Positions 56,157 to 64,000 of a stretch of 64,000 nt of DNA are shown in pieces. How positions within the stretch are numbered: the stretch's first letter is position 1; every line of letters begins with the position of its first letter. The translations under genes and the position numbers were made by a program. The DNA lies in contig NZ_CP016170.1 in NCBI RefSeq assembly GCF_001676705.1, forward strand, positions 2,542,001 through 2,606,000, read 5' to 3'. The DNA comes from Bordetella bronchialis (lineage in GTDB: Bacteria > Pseudomonadota > Gammaproteobacteria > Burkholderiales > Burkholderiaceae_B). The notes below the pieces were generated by a model, which was given only the letters and a program-made list of their open reading frames with translations, ran no database searches and was not told where the DNA came from.

Positions 56157-56591
56157 ATGAAAAACATAGCCGCGGCAGTGTTTGGACTCTACCTGATATG
56201 CGCGTCGGTTTCCGCATCCGCCGCGGAAGAAATCCGGAATGCGCCAGGCAAGGAACAACGGGGTCTCCCGCGCGAGCTGGCGACGGCGGGCAGTTGTGCT
56301 CACGCGATTGCCGGCGAGCGGCGCACCGGCTACGTCGCCTCCGTGGGGACCAGCTGGTTTGGAACGAATAACACCACTATCGCGTTCAAGGATCAACTGA
56401 GCAGCGATAACTACTCCATAGAGTCCTCCGGTTACTTCACCGATACGGCCGAAGGAAGCGCCCAGCTCACCTCACTTGTTTCGGCCTATTTGGCCAAAGT
56501 CCCGGTGACTTTGTATTGCAGCGGCAAAAATCCCAAGACCGGCAGGGACTCATTCACCTATCTCTGGGTCGGTCATGTGGACGCGCCATAA
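56157..56591 (+). CDS. Exported small two-Cys protein, array B member 2
   Basis: 144 residues. Signal peptide to about SASA-AE. Mature Cys47 and Cys121 are 74 apart. GYVASVGTSWFGTNNTTIAF, YSIESSGYFTDTAEG, helix SAQLTSLVSAYL, KVPVTLYC, then SGKNPKTGRDSFTYLWVG. Closest to the gene at 50030. About 110 bases separate it from the previous member. Confidence 0.85.
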   Translation: MKNIAAAVFGLYLICASVSASAAEEIRNAPGKEQRGLPRELATAGSCAHAIAGERRTGYVASVGTSWFGTNNTTIAFKDQLSSDNYSIESSGYFTDTAEGSAQLTSLVSAYLAKVPVTLYCSGKNPKTGRDSFTYLWVGHVDAP

Positions 56592-56657
56592 CCGCTTATG
56601 CCACATCTGGCCACCGGTCATGGATTTCGCTCCATTCGATTCGCTCAGGACCCTATC

Positions 56658-57089
56658 ATGAACAAAATCATGACTGCAACATTCGGTTTGTGCCTGTGGG
56701 CGACGTCAGTCGCGACCCTCGCGGCGGGTCCAGGCGAGAAGGTGCCCAGCCCTGAATATGGTGTTCCCCGCGCGAAGGCGTCCGCTGGCACTTGCAAGGG
56801 CGCCAAGTCCGGCGAGGAGCGTGTCGGCTACGTGGTTTCGGTCGGCGCCAGCTGGTTCGGCACGAACAATACGACGATCGCCTTCAAGGAACAGCCGACC
56901 AGCAGTACCTACACCATCGAGTCGTCAGGTTATTTCACCAATGAGGATGACGGGATCGTCCAACTGACAGCCTTGATAACGGCTTTGGTGACCGGGTCCA
57001 AGACGACCTTGTATTGCATGGGCAAGAGTCCGGCCACAGGAAGAGATTCGTTCAGCTCCGTGTGGTTCGGTGATACGAGCGCGCCGTGA
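56658..57089 (+). CDS. Exported small two-Cys protein, array B member 3
   Basis: 143 residues from the ATG at 56658 (leader AGGACCCTATC). Signal peptide to about LAA-GP. Mature Cys46 and Cys120 are 74 apart. SWFGTNNTTIAF, YTIESSGYFTNEDDG, helix VQLTALITALV, KTTLYC, then MGKSPATGRDSFSSVWFG. It differs in having ALV for AYL in the helix end. Closest to the gene at 50498 (EYG-P--KAS-GTC, SPAT-R). Confidence 0.85.
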   Translation: MNKIMTATFGLCLWATSVATLAAGPGEKVPSPEYGVPRAKASAGTCKGAKSGEERVGYVVSVGASWFGTNNTTIAFKEQPTSSTYTIESSGYFTNEDDGIVQLTALITALVTGSKTTLYCMGKSPATGRDSFSSVWFGDTSAP

Positions 57090-57145
57090 CCGATGGCGCG
57101 GCACCCCGACGTTCCAACCGGCCCGATTTTCGCCAGGACACTATC

Positions 57146-57568
57146 ATGAAGAATATCGCCACAGCTTTGTTGGGTTTCGCGCTGTTGTCCACGGCGTTTC
57201 TCGCCGCCTCAGCGAATGAAAGCGGCAATGTACCCACTGCCAAATCCGGAGCACAGAAGGCGGCGACCGGCGGAAGTTGTGTCGGCGCGGACGCCGGAAT
57301 CATGAGAAAGGGTTATGTGGCATCGGTGGCGTCGAGCTGGCTCGGCGACACGAATATATCGATTGCCTTCAGGTGGGATTCTTCGGATGAGCTTTCCGCG
57401 GAATGGTCTGCATATCGCAACGATTCGGCCGAGGGTGCGGCTCAATATAACGTGTTGATGTCGGCCTATTTGAGCGGCATCCCGGTTACCCTGTACTGCG
57501 CCGGCAGGAACTACAACGGCAAGGGTTCATTTTCCTCCGTCTGGCTCGGCGAGACCGACGCGCCATAA
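57146..57568 (+). CDS. Exported small two-Cys protein, array B member 4 (divergent type)
   Basis: 140 residues from the ATG at 57146 (leader AGGACACTATC). Signal peptide to about ASA-NE. Mature Cys45 and Cys118 are 73 apart. Core SSWLGDTNISIAF and SAYRNDSAEGAAQYNVLMSAYL match the divergent subtype at 50986. PVTLYC and FSSVWLG are kept. It ends 11 bases before the stop of the convergent fliR, at the right edge of the island. Confidence 0.85.
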   Translation: MKNIATALLGFALLSTAFLAASANESGNVPTAKSGAQKAATGGSCVGADAGIMRKGYVASVASSWLGDTNISIAFRWDSSDELSAEWSAYRNDSAEGAAQYNVLMSAYLSGIPVTLYCAGRNYNGKGSFSSVWLGETDAP

Positions 57569-57579
57569 CCCTCTGGCGA

Positions 57580-58368
57580 CTATGTCCCGCCCAGCAATCC
57601 GGCCAGCCGTTCCATCGCGTTAATACCTTCCTGGAACAGCCCGGACAGGAAGCCCGTGCTTTGCGGTAACGCGACGGCCAGAAGGAGGACACCGGCAATC
57701 AGCGTAAGGGGAAAACCGACCGCGAAGACGGACAACTGCGGCGCCGCGCGGTTCAGTATGCCCAAGGCCAGCTGGATCGCCAGCAGCGAGGCGATCAGCG
57801 GCAGCGCCAGCAATAAGCCCGAAGAAAAAATCTTGCTGCCCAGCTGCGCCACCATGGACCAGCCTTCCGGGTTCAGGGCAGGCGTGCCGATCGGCAGGAT
57901 GGTGAAGGTCTTGACCAGCATGCCCAGCATCATCAGATGCCCGTTCACGCTCAGGAACATGAGCATCGCCAGGATGTTGAACAGGCGCGCCAGCACCTCG
58001 GTATTGGCCTGCGTGGTCGGATCGAAGATGGTGGCCAGCGACAGGCCCATCTGCAGGCCGACGAAATCCCCGGCCGTCTGCACGGCCGCGAAGCAGACCC
58101 GCATGCAAAAGCCCATCGCGACGCCGATGAACACCTGCTGGGCCAGTATCCATAGCCCCGCCAAAGAGCCGGGGGCCACGGTGGGCATGGGGGGCAGCGA
58201 GGGCGAGATCACGATGGCCAGGATGGCGGCCAGCCCGATCTTGGTGGTGCGCGGCGCGGAGGTTTCGCCGAACAGCGGCGCCACGCCGATCAGGGCCAGC
58301 AGGCGCGCGAACGGCCACAGGAAAGTATTGATCCATCCATACCACTGGTCCAGCGTGAAAGTGATCAT
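57580..58368 (-). CDS. fliR: Flagellar export apparatus protein FliR
   Basis: Multi-pass inner-membrane export-gate protein of 262 residues. Features include MRVCFAAVQTAGDFVGLQMGLSLATIFDP and QLALGILNRAAPQLSVFAVGFPLTLIAGVLLL, both typical of FliR. Last gene of the leftward fli operon; it converges with the small-protein array. Confidence 0.96.
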   Translation of the reverse strand: MITFTLDQWYGWINTFLWPFARLLALIGVAPLFGETSAPRTTKIGLAAILAIVISPSLPPMPTVAPGSLAGLWILAQQVFIGVAMGFCMRVCFAAVQTAGDFVGLQMGLSLATIFDPTTQANTEVLARLFNILAMLMFLSVNGHLMMLGMLVKTFTILPIGTPALNPEGWSMVAQLGSKIFSSGLLLALPLIASLLAIQLALGILNRAAPQLSVFAVGFPLTLIAGVLLLAVALPQSTGFLSGLFQEGINAMERLAGLLGGT

Positions 58369-58390
58369 GGCGGCGTGCCGCGTGGGCGGC

Positions 58391-58660
58391 TTACGAGACC
58401 AGGTGGGGAATCTGGTCCATGATCTGGCGGATGTAGTCCGTCAGCATGCCGATCAGCCACGGCCCCAGCAGCACCAGCGTGCCGGCCACGGCCACCAGCT
58501 TGGGGATGAAGGACAGCGTCATTTCGTTGATCTGCGTCGCGGCCTGGAACACGCTGATCAGCAGGCCGACGAGCAGCGTGACCAGCAGCAGGGGCCCGGC
58601 CACGATCAGGATCATGCGCATCGCCTGGTAGGTCAGCGTCATTACGGTTTCGGCGTCCAT
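58391..58660 (-). CDS. fliQ: Flagellar export apparatus protein FliQ
   Basis: 89-residue protein with two membrane helices (MRMILIVAGPLLLVTLLVGLLISVFQAATQI and FIPKLVAVAGTLVLLGPWLIGML), matching FliQ in size and motif. It lies between fliP and fliR. Confidence 0.97.
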   Translation of the reverse strand: MDAETVMTLTYQAMRMILIVAGPLLLVTLLVGLLISVFQAATQINEMTLSFIPKLVAVAGTLVLLGPWLIGMLTDYIRQIMDQIPHLVS

Positions 58661-58673
58661 GCCTGGCCTCCGG

Positions 58674-59462
58674 TTACTGGTAGAAGCTGCGGGCCAGCGA
58701 GCCCAGCAGCATATGCCAGCCGTCGGCCAGCACGAACAGCATCAGCTTGAACGGCAGCGATACCGAAATCGGCGGCACCATCATCATGCCCAGGCCCATC
58801 AGGACGCTGGCCACCACCATGTCGATGATCAGGAAGGGGATGAAGATGGTGAAACCGATCTGGAAAGCGGTCTTCAGTTCGCTCGTGATGAAGGCGGGCA
58901 CCAGGATTTTCATGGGCACCGCCGAGGGATCCTCCAGCGGCGGCTGGTTGGTCAGGTTGGCGAACAGCGACAGGTCCGTCTCTCGCGTCTGGTGCATCAT
59001 GAAGGTGCGCAGCGGCTGGGCGCCGCGTTCGATCGCCGTTTCGAACGAGATCGCGCCATTGGACAGGGGCTCGTAGGCGTCCTTGTAGATCTGGTCGAAT
59101 ACCGGCGACATCGTGTACGCGGTCAGGAACAGGGCCAGTCCGACCAGCACCAGATTGGGCGGGGTGGTCTGCGTGCCCAGCGCGTTGCGCATCAGGCTGA
59201 GCACGATGATGATGCGCGTGAAGCCGGTCATCATCAGCAGGACTGCCGGGATGAAGGTCAGCGAGGTCAGCATCAGCAGCGTCTGCACGCTGAGCGAATA
59301 GGTTTCGCTGCCGTTCGGGCCCGGGGTCGCCGTCAGCGCCGGCAGGGTGGCCTGCGCCGACGCCGCGATGGGCAGGCAGGCCAGGGCCAGCAGGGCCAGG
59401 CCCGTCAGGACGCGGCGCAGGGCGCCGGCTTCGCCGGAGTGGGCGCGGTGGAAACGTGTCAT
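58674..59462 (-). CDS. fliP: Flagellar export apparatus protein FliP
   Basis: Core export-gate protein. Signal peptide ([20 protein letters not shown]), then four membrane helices with [65 protein letters not shown] and the terminal [14 protein letters not shown]. 262 residues. Strong match to the family. Confidence 0.97.
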   Translation of the reverse strand: MTRFHRAHSGEAGALRRVLTGLALLALACLPIAASAQATLPALTATPGPNGSETYSLSVQTLLMLTSLTFIPAVLLMMTGFTRIIIVLSLMRNALGTQTTPPNLVLVGLALFLTAYTMSPVFDQIYKDAYEPLSNGAISFETAIERGAQPLRTFMMHQTRETDLSLFANLTNQPPLEDPSAVPMKILVPAFITSELKTAFQIGFTIFIPFLIIDMVVASVLMGLGMMMVPPISVSLPFKLMLFVLADGWHMLLGSLARSFYQ

Positions 59463-59479
59463 GGGACCATCCAGCGGTA

Positions 59480-59902
59480 TCAGCCCCGGCGCAGCGCCTG
59501 GCTGAGTTTGCTGGCGAAGGAAACGTCGCGCGGCAGCGCGGATTGCAAGGGCTCGCCGTCGGCCGTCGCGGCGGTCTCGCCGGCCTTGGCGCGGCGGCGG
59601 GCCAGGAATGAGGTCACCAGGGCGCCGGGCGCCTGGGCGGGGGCGCCCGCTACGCCTGCCGGCATGGTGTGCAGGACGTTCATCTGGCCGGCCGTAACGC
59701 CTACCAGCACCCAGGCGTCGGCGAGCTCCAGCAGCACGATGCGCTGGCGCGGCCCCAGGTTCAGGCTATCGACGATGCGCATCGTGCCGCCCGCCGCGCG
59801 TCCGGCCAGGCCGGTCCGGCGCGCCAGCCAGCCGCAGGCCAGGATCGCCGCGATGACGAAGACCAGGCCCACGATGACACGGACGGTAGCGGCGTCGCCC
59901 AT
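59480..59902 (-). CDS. fliO: Flagellar assembly protein FliO
   Basis: 140-residue accessory protein that helps FliP assembly. One N-terminal membrane helix ([21 protein letters not shown]) and the conserved FliO stretch [36 protein letters not shown]. The C-terminal part is variable. It sits in the standard place between fliN and fliP. Confidence 0.93.
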   Translation of the reverse strand: MGDAATVRVIVGLVFVIAAILACGWLARRTGLAGRAAGGTMRIVDSLNLGPRQRIVLLELADAWVLVGVTAGQMNVLHTMPAGVAGAPAQAPGALVTSFLARRRAKAGETAATADGEPLQSALPRDVSFASKLSQALRRG

Positions 59903-59909
59903 GATGCCT

Positions 59910-60458
59910 TCAGCGGCGGCCGTTCAGGCGGTTGATGCGTTCGGCCGGCGTGATGATGTCGGTGAGGCGGATGCCGTATTTGTCGTCGACGACCACGACT
60001 TCGCCCTGGGCGATCAGGTAGCCGTTGACGAAAATGTCCATCGGCTCGCCGGCCAGGCCGTCGAGCTCCACCACCGATCCCTGTCCCAGCTGCAGCAGGT
60101 TCTTGATGGTCAGGCGCGTGCGGCCCAGTTCCACCGTCAGCTGGACGGGCACGTCCATGATCAGGTCGATGTCGGCGGTGGACTTTTCGCTAGAGCCGGA
60201 CAGCGGTTTGAAGACGGATGCGCCCGCGGGCTTGGCGGCGGGGGCGGCGGGCGCGGCCGGCGCTGGCGAGGCCGCCGGCGTGGCGGCGGCGGTCTGTTCG
60301 GCCAGGGCATCGGCCCAGTCGTCGGCCGGCTTCAGGCCGTCGGCCTGCGTGGGCGGCGCGGCGCGAGATTGCTCGGCCAGGGCGTCGGCCCAGTCGTCGC
60401 TGGCGCTCGCCGCGGCGGGTTTGTTTTGGTCGGGCCGCTCGGCGTTCTGATCAGTCAT
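59910..60458 (-). CDS. fliN: Flagellar motor switch protein FliN
   Basis: C-ring subunit. The C-terminal SpoA domain is canonical: IMDVPVQLTVELGRTRLTIKNLLQL, GSVVELDGLAGEPMDIFVNGYLIAQGEVVVVD and YGIRLTDIITPAERI. The 90-residue N-terminal part is Ala/Pro-rich and contains two copies of DDWADALAEQ about 20 residues apart. The ATG at 60458 overlaps the fliM stop by eight bases. 182 residues against 137 in E. coli. Confidence 0.95.
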   Translation of the reverse strand: MTDQNAERPDQNKPAAASASDDWADALAEQSRAAPPTQADGLKPADDWADALAEQTAAATPAASPAPAAPAAPAAKPAGASVFKPLSGSSEKSTADIDLIMDVPVQLTVELGRTRLTIKNLLQLGQGSVVELDGLAGEPMDIFVNGYLIAQGEVVVVDDKYGIRLTDIITPAERINRLNGRR

Positions 60459-61458
60459 GGTCGGGGGCCTCGTTCTCGGGATCCACGGGGGTAAGCAGTT
60501 TCTGTACGCGCAGCGCGTATTGGTTGTTGAACACGCCGTAGCCGCATTCCAGCACCGGCACGGCATCGACATGGGCGGTGACGATTTCCGGCACGTCCAC
60601 CGGCAGTACGTCGCCGACCTTCAGCTTCATCAGCTCGCCGATGGAGGAAGGTATGCGGGCGAATTCGGCGATGAGCTCGACATCGGCGCTGCGGATCTGG
60701 CGCGACAGCTGGCGCGCCCAGCGCTGGTCCACCGCTTCCAGCGCCGTCTCCTGCAGCGGGCGGGTCAGCAGATCCCGCACCGGCTCGATCATGGAGTAGG
60801 GCAGGCAGATGTTCAGGTCGCCGCCGGTCGCGCCGAATTCGATGTGGAAGGGCGTGACCACGACGACTTCATTCGAGCCGGTGATGCTGGCGAACTTGGT
60901 GTGCATCTCCGAGCGCACGTACTCGAACTCTATCGGGTAGACCGCTTCCCAGGCCTTGCCGTAGCTTTCCAGCGTCAGGTTCAGCAGGCGGCGGATGATG
61001 CGCTGTTCGGTCGTGGTGAAATCGCGGCCCTCGACCCGGGTGTGATAGCGGCCGTCGCCGCCGAACAGGCTGTCGATGACCAGGAACACCAGGTTGGGGT
61101 CGTAGCTGAACAGGGCGGTGCCGCGCAGCGGCTTCATCTGCACCATGTTCAGGTTGCTGGGCACGGGCAGATTGCGCTCGAAATCCGAGTACTTCAGGAT
61201 GCGGATGGAGCCGACGGTGATGTCGGCGTTGCGGCGCATGAAGTTCAGCAGGACGTTGCGCATGTGACGCGCGAAACGCTCGTTGATCAGCTCCAGCGTC
61301 TGCATGCGGCGCCGTACCACCCGCTCCGGAGAGCTGAGGTCGTAGGCGCGCACGCCGTCCTGTTCGTTCTGGCTGGTTTCCTTGCCGTCGCTTTCGCCGG
61401 TGACGCCCGCCAGCAGGGCGTCTACTTCGTCCTGCGATAGGAACGCCTCGTAAGCCAT
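60451..61458 (-). CDS. fliM: Flagellar motor switch protein FliM
   Basis: C-ring protein that binds CheY-P. The N-terminal CheY-binding peptide (FLSQDEVDALLAGV) precedes the middle domain (INERFARHMRNVLLNFMRRNADI, DSLFGGDGRYHTRVEGRDFT) and a C-terminal SpoA domain (LPVDVPEIVTAHVD, NQYALRVQKLL). 335 residues. Coupled to fliN by overlap, and two bases after fliL. Confidence 0.97.
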   Translation of the reverse strand: MAYEAFLSQDEVDALLAGVTGESDGKETSQNEQDGVRAYDLSSPERVVRRRMQTLELINERFARHMRNVLLNFMRRNADITVGSIRILKYSDFERNLPVPSNLNMVQMKPLRGTALFSYDPNLVFLVIDSLFGGDGRYHTRVEGRDFTTTEQRIIRRLLNLTLESYGKAWEAVYPIEFEYVRSEMHTKFASITGSNEVVVVTPFHIEFGATGGDLNICLPYSMIEPVRDLLTRPLQETALEAVDQRWARQLSRQIRSADVELIAEFARIPSSIGELMKLKVGDVLPVDVPEIVTAHVDAVPVLECGYGVFNNQYALRVQKLLTPVDPENEAPDHD

Positions 61459-61460
61459 GC

Positions 61461-62051
61461 TTATTGCACCACGAATTCGGTGAACAGCACGTCGGTGACA
61501 TACTGTCCGTCAGGCAGGGGAGTAAAGGGCTTGTTGACCGCCTTCAGCAAGGCGTTGGCCAGGTCGACCTTGCCCTGCGGCGTCTGCACGCTTTCCGGCG
61601 TCTGGGCCGACAGCAGCATCAGTACGCGGCTGCGGACTTCCGGCATGTATTTCTCGATGCGCTGGCGCGACTGTTCGTCGGCCACGCGCAGCGTCATCGC
61701 GATGTGCACGATGCGCTCGCGGTCGGCACTCTGCAGCGTGACCGTGAAAGGCGTAATGGGAATGAAGATGGGCGCCGGCACCGCCTGCGGCGTCTGCGGC
61801 GGCGGCACGAAGGTGGTCGGCGTGGCGCCGACCGTAGGCTGCTGCGCCTGCCCCACGTTGATCTGCACGGCCGAATTGGCGGCGTTGCGCTGCGACCGGG
61901 TCGTGATCATCCACGTCGTCGCGACGCTGGCGGCGGCGACGATCAGCAGAACCAGCAGGCCGATGATCGGGCGCAGGAATCGCGACGAGCCGTTGTTGCG
62001 CATCGGCAGGGTGCTGCGGGACGGCATGGTGGAGGTTTTGGATGTCGCCAT
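61461..62051 (-). CDS. fliL: Flagellar basal-body protein FliL
   Basis: Stator-associated membrane protein. The ATG at 62051 gives 196 residues: a basic, Ser-rich N-terminus, one membrane helix (FLRPIIGLLVLLIVAAASVATTWMI), a linker and the periplasmic domain (FIPITPFTVTLQSADRERIVHIAMTLRV, VRSRVLMLLSAQTPESVQTPQGKVDLANALLKAVN, ending YVTDVLFTEFVVQ). A longer in-frame reading lacks homology. 178 bases separate it from fliK. Confidence 0.95.
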   Translation of the reverse strand: MATSKTSTMPSRSTLPMRNNGSSRFLRPIIGLLVLLIVAAASVATTWMITTRSQRNAANSAVQINVGQAQQPTVGATPTTFVPPPQTPQAVPAPIFIPITPFTVTLQSADRERIVHIAMTLRVADEQSRQRIEKYMPEVRSRVLMLLSAQTPESVQTPQGKVDLANALLKAVNKPFTPLPDGQYVTDVLFTEFVVQ

Positions 62052-62229
62052 CTTGGATGGTGGTTGTTTGCCTGGGAAACGGATATCGATTATTCGATTG
62101 CATTTTGCCTGACTTGGGCAGGCGGGACGCAAGGGAAAAACAGGGCGAAAACTGGGTATCTCCGCCTATTGCTCGAAGGCGCTCCGAGCCGGCCGCGGGG
62201 CGGCCGGCCAAGGGGGCGAACCGCGGCGT

Positions 62230-63642
62230 TCATGCGAAGGTGTCGACCAGTCCGGCGTTGGCGCGGCGCGGCGCCGGCACGGCGATCTGCACGGTTTCGC
62301 CCGACGCATCGGCCTGCGACGGCTGGGCCTGCCCGGCGCCCTGGCCGGGGCGGTCGCCGCCCTGGTTCATGCCGCCGAACCCGGCCTGCGCGCCCTGGTC
62401 GCTGACATTGGCCTGGCCCAGCGAGATGCCCGCCTGGGCCAGGGTCTGCTGCAATTGGGGCAGGGCGGATTCCACCGCCTGGCGGACGGCGGCGTGGGCG
62501 GAGACGAAGGAGGCCTCGGCCACGCCGTCGCTCAGCTTGATCGTGACGCGCAGCGGCCCCAGGTCCGGCGGGTCCAGGCGCAGTTCGGCGGTGTGCGAGT
62601 CGTTGCCGCCACGATGCGTCATCAGCACCAGCTGGCTGCCGAGCTCCGCGCCCCATTGCGGCTGGCCGACCGGTGTCCGGACGGCCGGTGCGGCGGTATT
62701 GCCGCCGGCCGGTGCGGCGGGCGCCTGCCAGGCGCTTGCCAGCGTCTGCGTCATGTCGGCCTGGGCCGCGTGGGCGGCATTGCGCGGAACGGCGGTGGCG
62801 TCCGGCGCGGCGTTCTCGTCGCGGCCGCTGGTCCTGCCGGCGATGGCGGCATGGGCGGCGTCCTCCTGCCCGGTCGCATGGGCCGCGTCGCGGATGTCGG
62901 CGGCCGAGGCGCTGGCGGCATCGGCGGATCCGCCGGCGGCACGCGGATCCTGGCCATGCGTGTCGGCGCCGCGCGCTGGCGCCGCCACCCGGCCCTTGGG
63001 CGCCGATGTGTCCGGGGTGGCCAGGGCGTTCGCCGTGGATGGCGTCCCAGGGAGGCCGTCCTGCGCCGCACCGGCCTGGCTGGCGGCGCCCGCGAATCCG
63101 GCGGCCGTGCCGGAGTTCTGTCCGGCCGCCTGCGTCGGGGCGCCGGCGGCGCCGGCCTGCGGCAAGGCCGGCACATCGGCCGCGGCGCCCAGGCCGGACG
63201 GCGCGGCACCCTGGCCGAGGCCGGCCTGCGCCGGCGATCCAGGCGCCGGGCTCGAGCCGTTGTCGGCGCCGGCCTGTATCTGCAGGGACATGGCGGCGAT
63301 GGCCAGGGCCTGTTGCGCCAGGGTGGGCGCGGCGCCGGCCGCCAGGTCCGCGGCGGTCTTGTCATCATCCTTGGCGCCGGCGTCGACGGCGGCGGCGTCG
63401 TTCACCGGGCCGGCGGTGCCCGCCGGCTGGGCCGCCGGCGCATCGGCCGCGGCGGGCTGGCCAGCGTCGGCGGCGGGCGCCGCGGCGCTGTCCTGGCCGG
63501 CACGCTGGCGCGCCATGATGTCGGAAAAACTGGAGGCATCGCCCTCGCGCGCGCCCCGGCCATCCGACGCGGAGGCGCCGGAGGCCGGGCCGGAAGAGGG
63601 CGCGGGCGCGGCAACGGCCAGCATGGCAAGCGGAGTAGTCAT
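62230..63642 (-). CDS. fliK: Flagellar hook-length control protein FliK
   Basis: Molecular ruler that sets hook length and switches FlhB specificity. The C-terminal domain (about residues 340-430) shows SQLVLMTHRGGNDSHTAELRLDPPDLGPLRVTIKLSDG and is diagnostic. The long preceding region is Ala/Gly/Asp/Pro-rich low-complexity, as is usual in high-GC bacteria. 470 residues. It sits 21 bases after the fliJ stop. Confidence 0.94.
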   Translation of the reverse strand: MTTPLAMLAVAAPAPSSGPASGASASDGRGAREGDASSFSDIMARQRAGQDSAAAPAADAGQPAAADAPAAQPAGTAGPVNDAAAVDAGAKDDDKTAADLAAGAAPTLAQQALAIAAMSLQIQAGADNGSSPAPGSPAQAGLGQGAAPSGLGAAADVPALPQAGAAGAPTQAAGQNSGTAAGFAGAASQAGAAQDGLPGTPSTANALATPDTSAPKGRVAAPARGADTHGQDPRAAGGSADAASASAADIRDAAHATGQEDAAHAAIAGRTSGRDENAAPDATAVPRNAAHAAQADMTQTLASAWQAPAAPAGGNTAAPAVRTPVGQPQWGAELGSQLVLMTHRGGNDSHTAELRLDPPDLGPLRVTIKLSDGVAEASFVSAHAAVRQAVESALPQLQQTLAQAGISLGQANVSDQGAQAGFGGMNQGGDRPGQGAGQAQPSQADASGETVQIAVPAPRRANAGLVDTFA

Positions 63643-63663
63643 GGTCGGCGTCCTCTATCTATA

Positions 63664-64000
63664 TCAGTGCAGTCCCGCGCCCTGCCTGACCAGGCGGGCG
63701 GAGTACTCGTCGTTCAGGCGCTGTTCGCGGCGCGCGTCCTCGCGCGCCACCACCTGCTGCTGGCGCTGTGCCAGCGCGTCCAGGGAGTTGAGCTTGCGGC
63801 GCTCCTCGCGCCAGCGTTCCTTGCCCTGCTCCAAGTGGGTGGCGGCCTGCTCCAGGACCGCGCGCTGCTGGTCGATGGCATCGTCCAGCGTGGCGATGAA
63901 GCGCTGGTAGTTGTGGCAGTCCGCCGCCGACATGCCCGTCATCATGGCGTTCTGCAGCCGCAGCAGGTAGTCGGCGCGATAGTCGTTCAGCATGGTCAGC
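63664..64000 (-). CDS. fliJ: Flagellar export chaperone FliJ (5' end outside window)
   Basis: Coiled-coil protein of the export ATPase complex. The visible 112 or so residues (MLNDYRADYLLRLQNAM, then a long charged heptad-rich helix with QRAVLEQAATHLEQGKERWREERRKLNSLDALAQRQ) match the central and C-terminal part of FliJ, which is normally about 150 residues. The frame stays open to the window end, so the start lies beyond it. Confidence 0.9.
   Translation of the reverse strand, partial: LTMLNDYRADYLLRLQNAMMTGMSAADCHNYQRFIATLDDAIDQQRAVLEQAATHLEQGKERWREERRKLNSLDALAQRQQQVVAREDARREQRLNDEYSARLVRQGAGLH

Noticed and set aside
1..64000. CRISPR arrays, rRNA, tRNA and intact insertion sequences
   Set aside because: Looked for; no spaced direct repeats, cloverleaf sequence, rRNA motif or transposase was recognised.

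Overview
The window is high-GC chromosomal DNA from a betaproteobacterium, most likely a Bordetella or close Alcaligenaceae relative. This rests on the proteins (an E3 with its own lipoyl domain beside aceF, FlhDC-type flagellar control) and on the gene order fliC-fliA-flhDC-motAB-che-flhBAF-flg-fli. It is a recall-based assignment, not a database result. The window opens inside aceF and closes inside fliJ.

Layout. (1) 1-3195: end of the pyruvate dehydrogenase cluster (aceF, lpdA). (2) 3510-10584: a flagellin-glycosylation island with visibly lower GC in its left half. It holds a sugar N-formyltransferase, a WecE-type aminotransferase, and a 1632-residue protein fusing TPRs, a SPINDLY/O-GlcNAc-transferase domain, two FkbM-like units (one degenerate) and a WecF-like Fuc4NAc-transferase domain. 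(3) 10761-31046: fliC, fliA, flhDC, motAB, a full chemotaxis set with two CheY-like regulators, and flhB-flhA-flhF. (4) 31130-31853: an MqsR/MqsA toxin-antitoxin module with its palindromic operator, lying between two copies of one hairpin. (5) 32011-44794: flgN-flgM-flgA leftward and flgBCDEFGHIJKL rightward. (6) 44860-49079: two more chemoreceptors with a small lipoprotein between them. All three receptors of the window share an almost identical 777-bp signalling segment. (7) 49479-57568: an accessory island splitting the flg and fli blocks. (8) 57580-64000: fliR-Q-P-O-N-M-L-K-J, leftward.

The accessory island is the strongest candidate for an undescribed system. It holds eight paralogous exported proteins of about 135-149 residues in two four-gene arrays. 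The arrays are collinear: member 1 matches 5, 2 matches 6, 3 matches 7 and 4 matches 8. Each protein has two mature cysteines 72-74 residues apart and a strand-helix-strand pattern very like the B subunit of cholera toxin, including an AYL-to-Cys segment of identical length. Between the arrays lie a 1074-residue leftward protein with a C-terminal HEILH zinc-protease motif and a rightward secreted 241-residue protein of unknown fold. Four B-like types in duplicate suggest a hetero-oligomeric AB5-like toxin or lectin locus. That function is inference; the repeats, cysteines and gene order are seen directly.

How the parts combine. FlhDC and FliA drive the flagellar regulon. Good FliA-type promoters (TAAA-N15-GCCGTTAC) precede fliC and flgM. 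The glycosylation enzymes next to fliC probably decorate flagellin with an N-formylated 4-amino-4,6-dideoxyhexose. The che genes and three receptors steer the motor, and the flg/fli blocks supply rod, hook, ring, switch and export apparatus. Filament-cap genes, cheD and flhG are not in the window.
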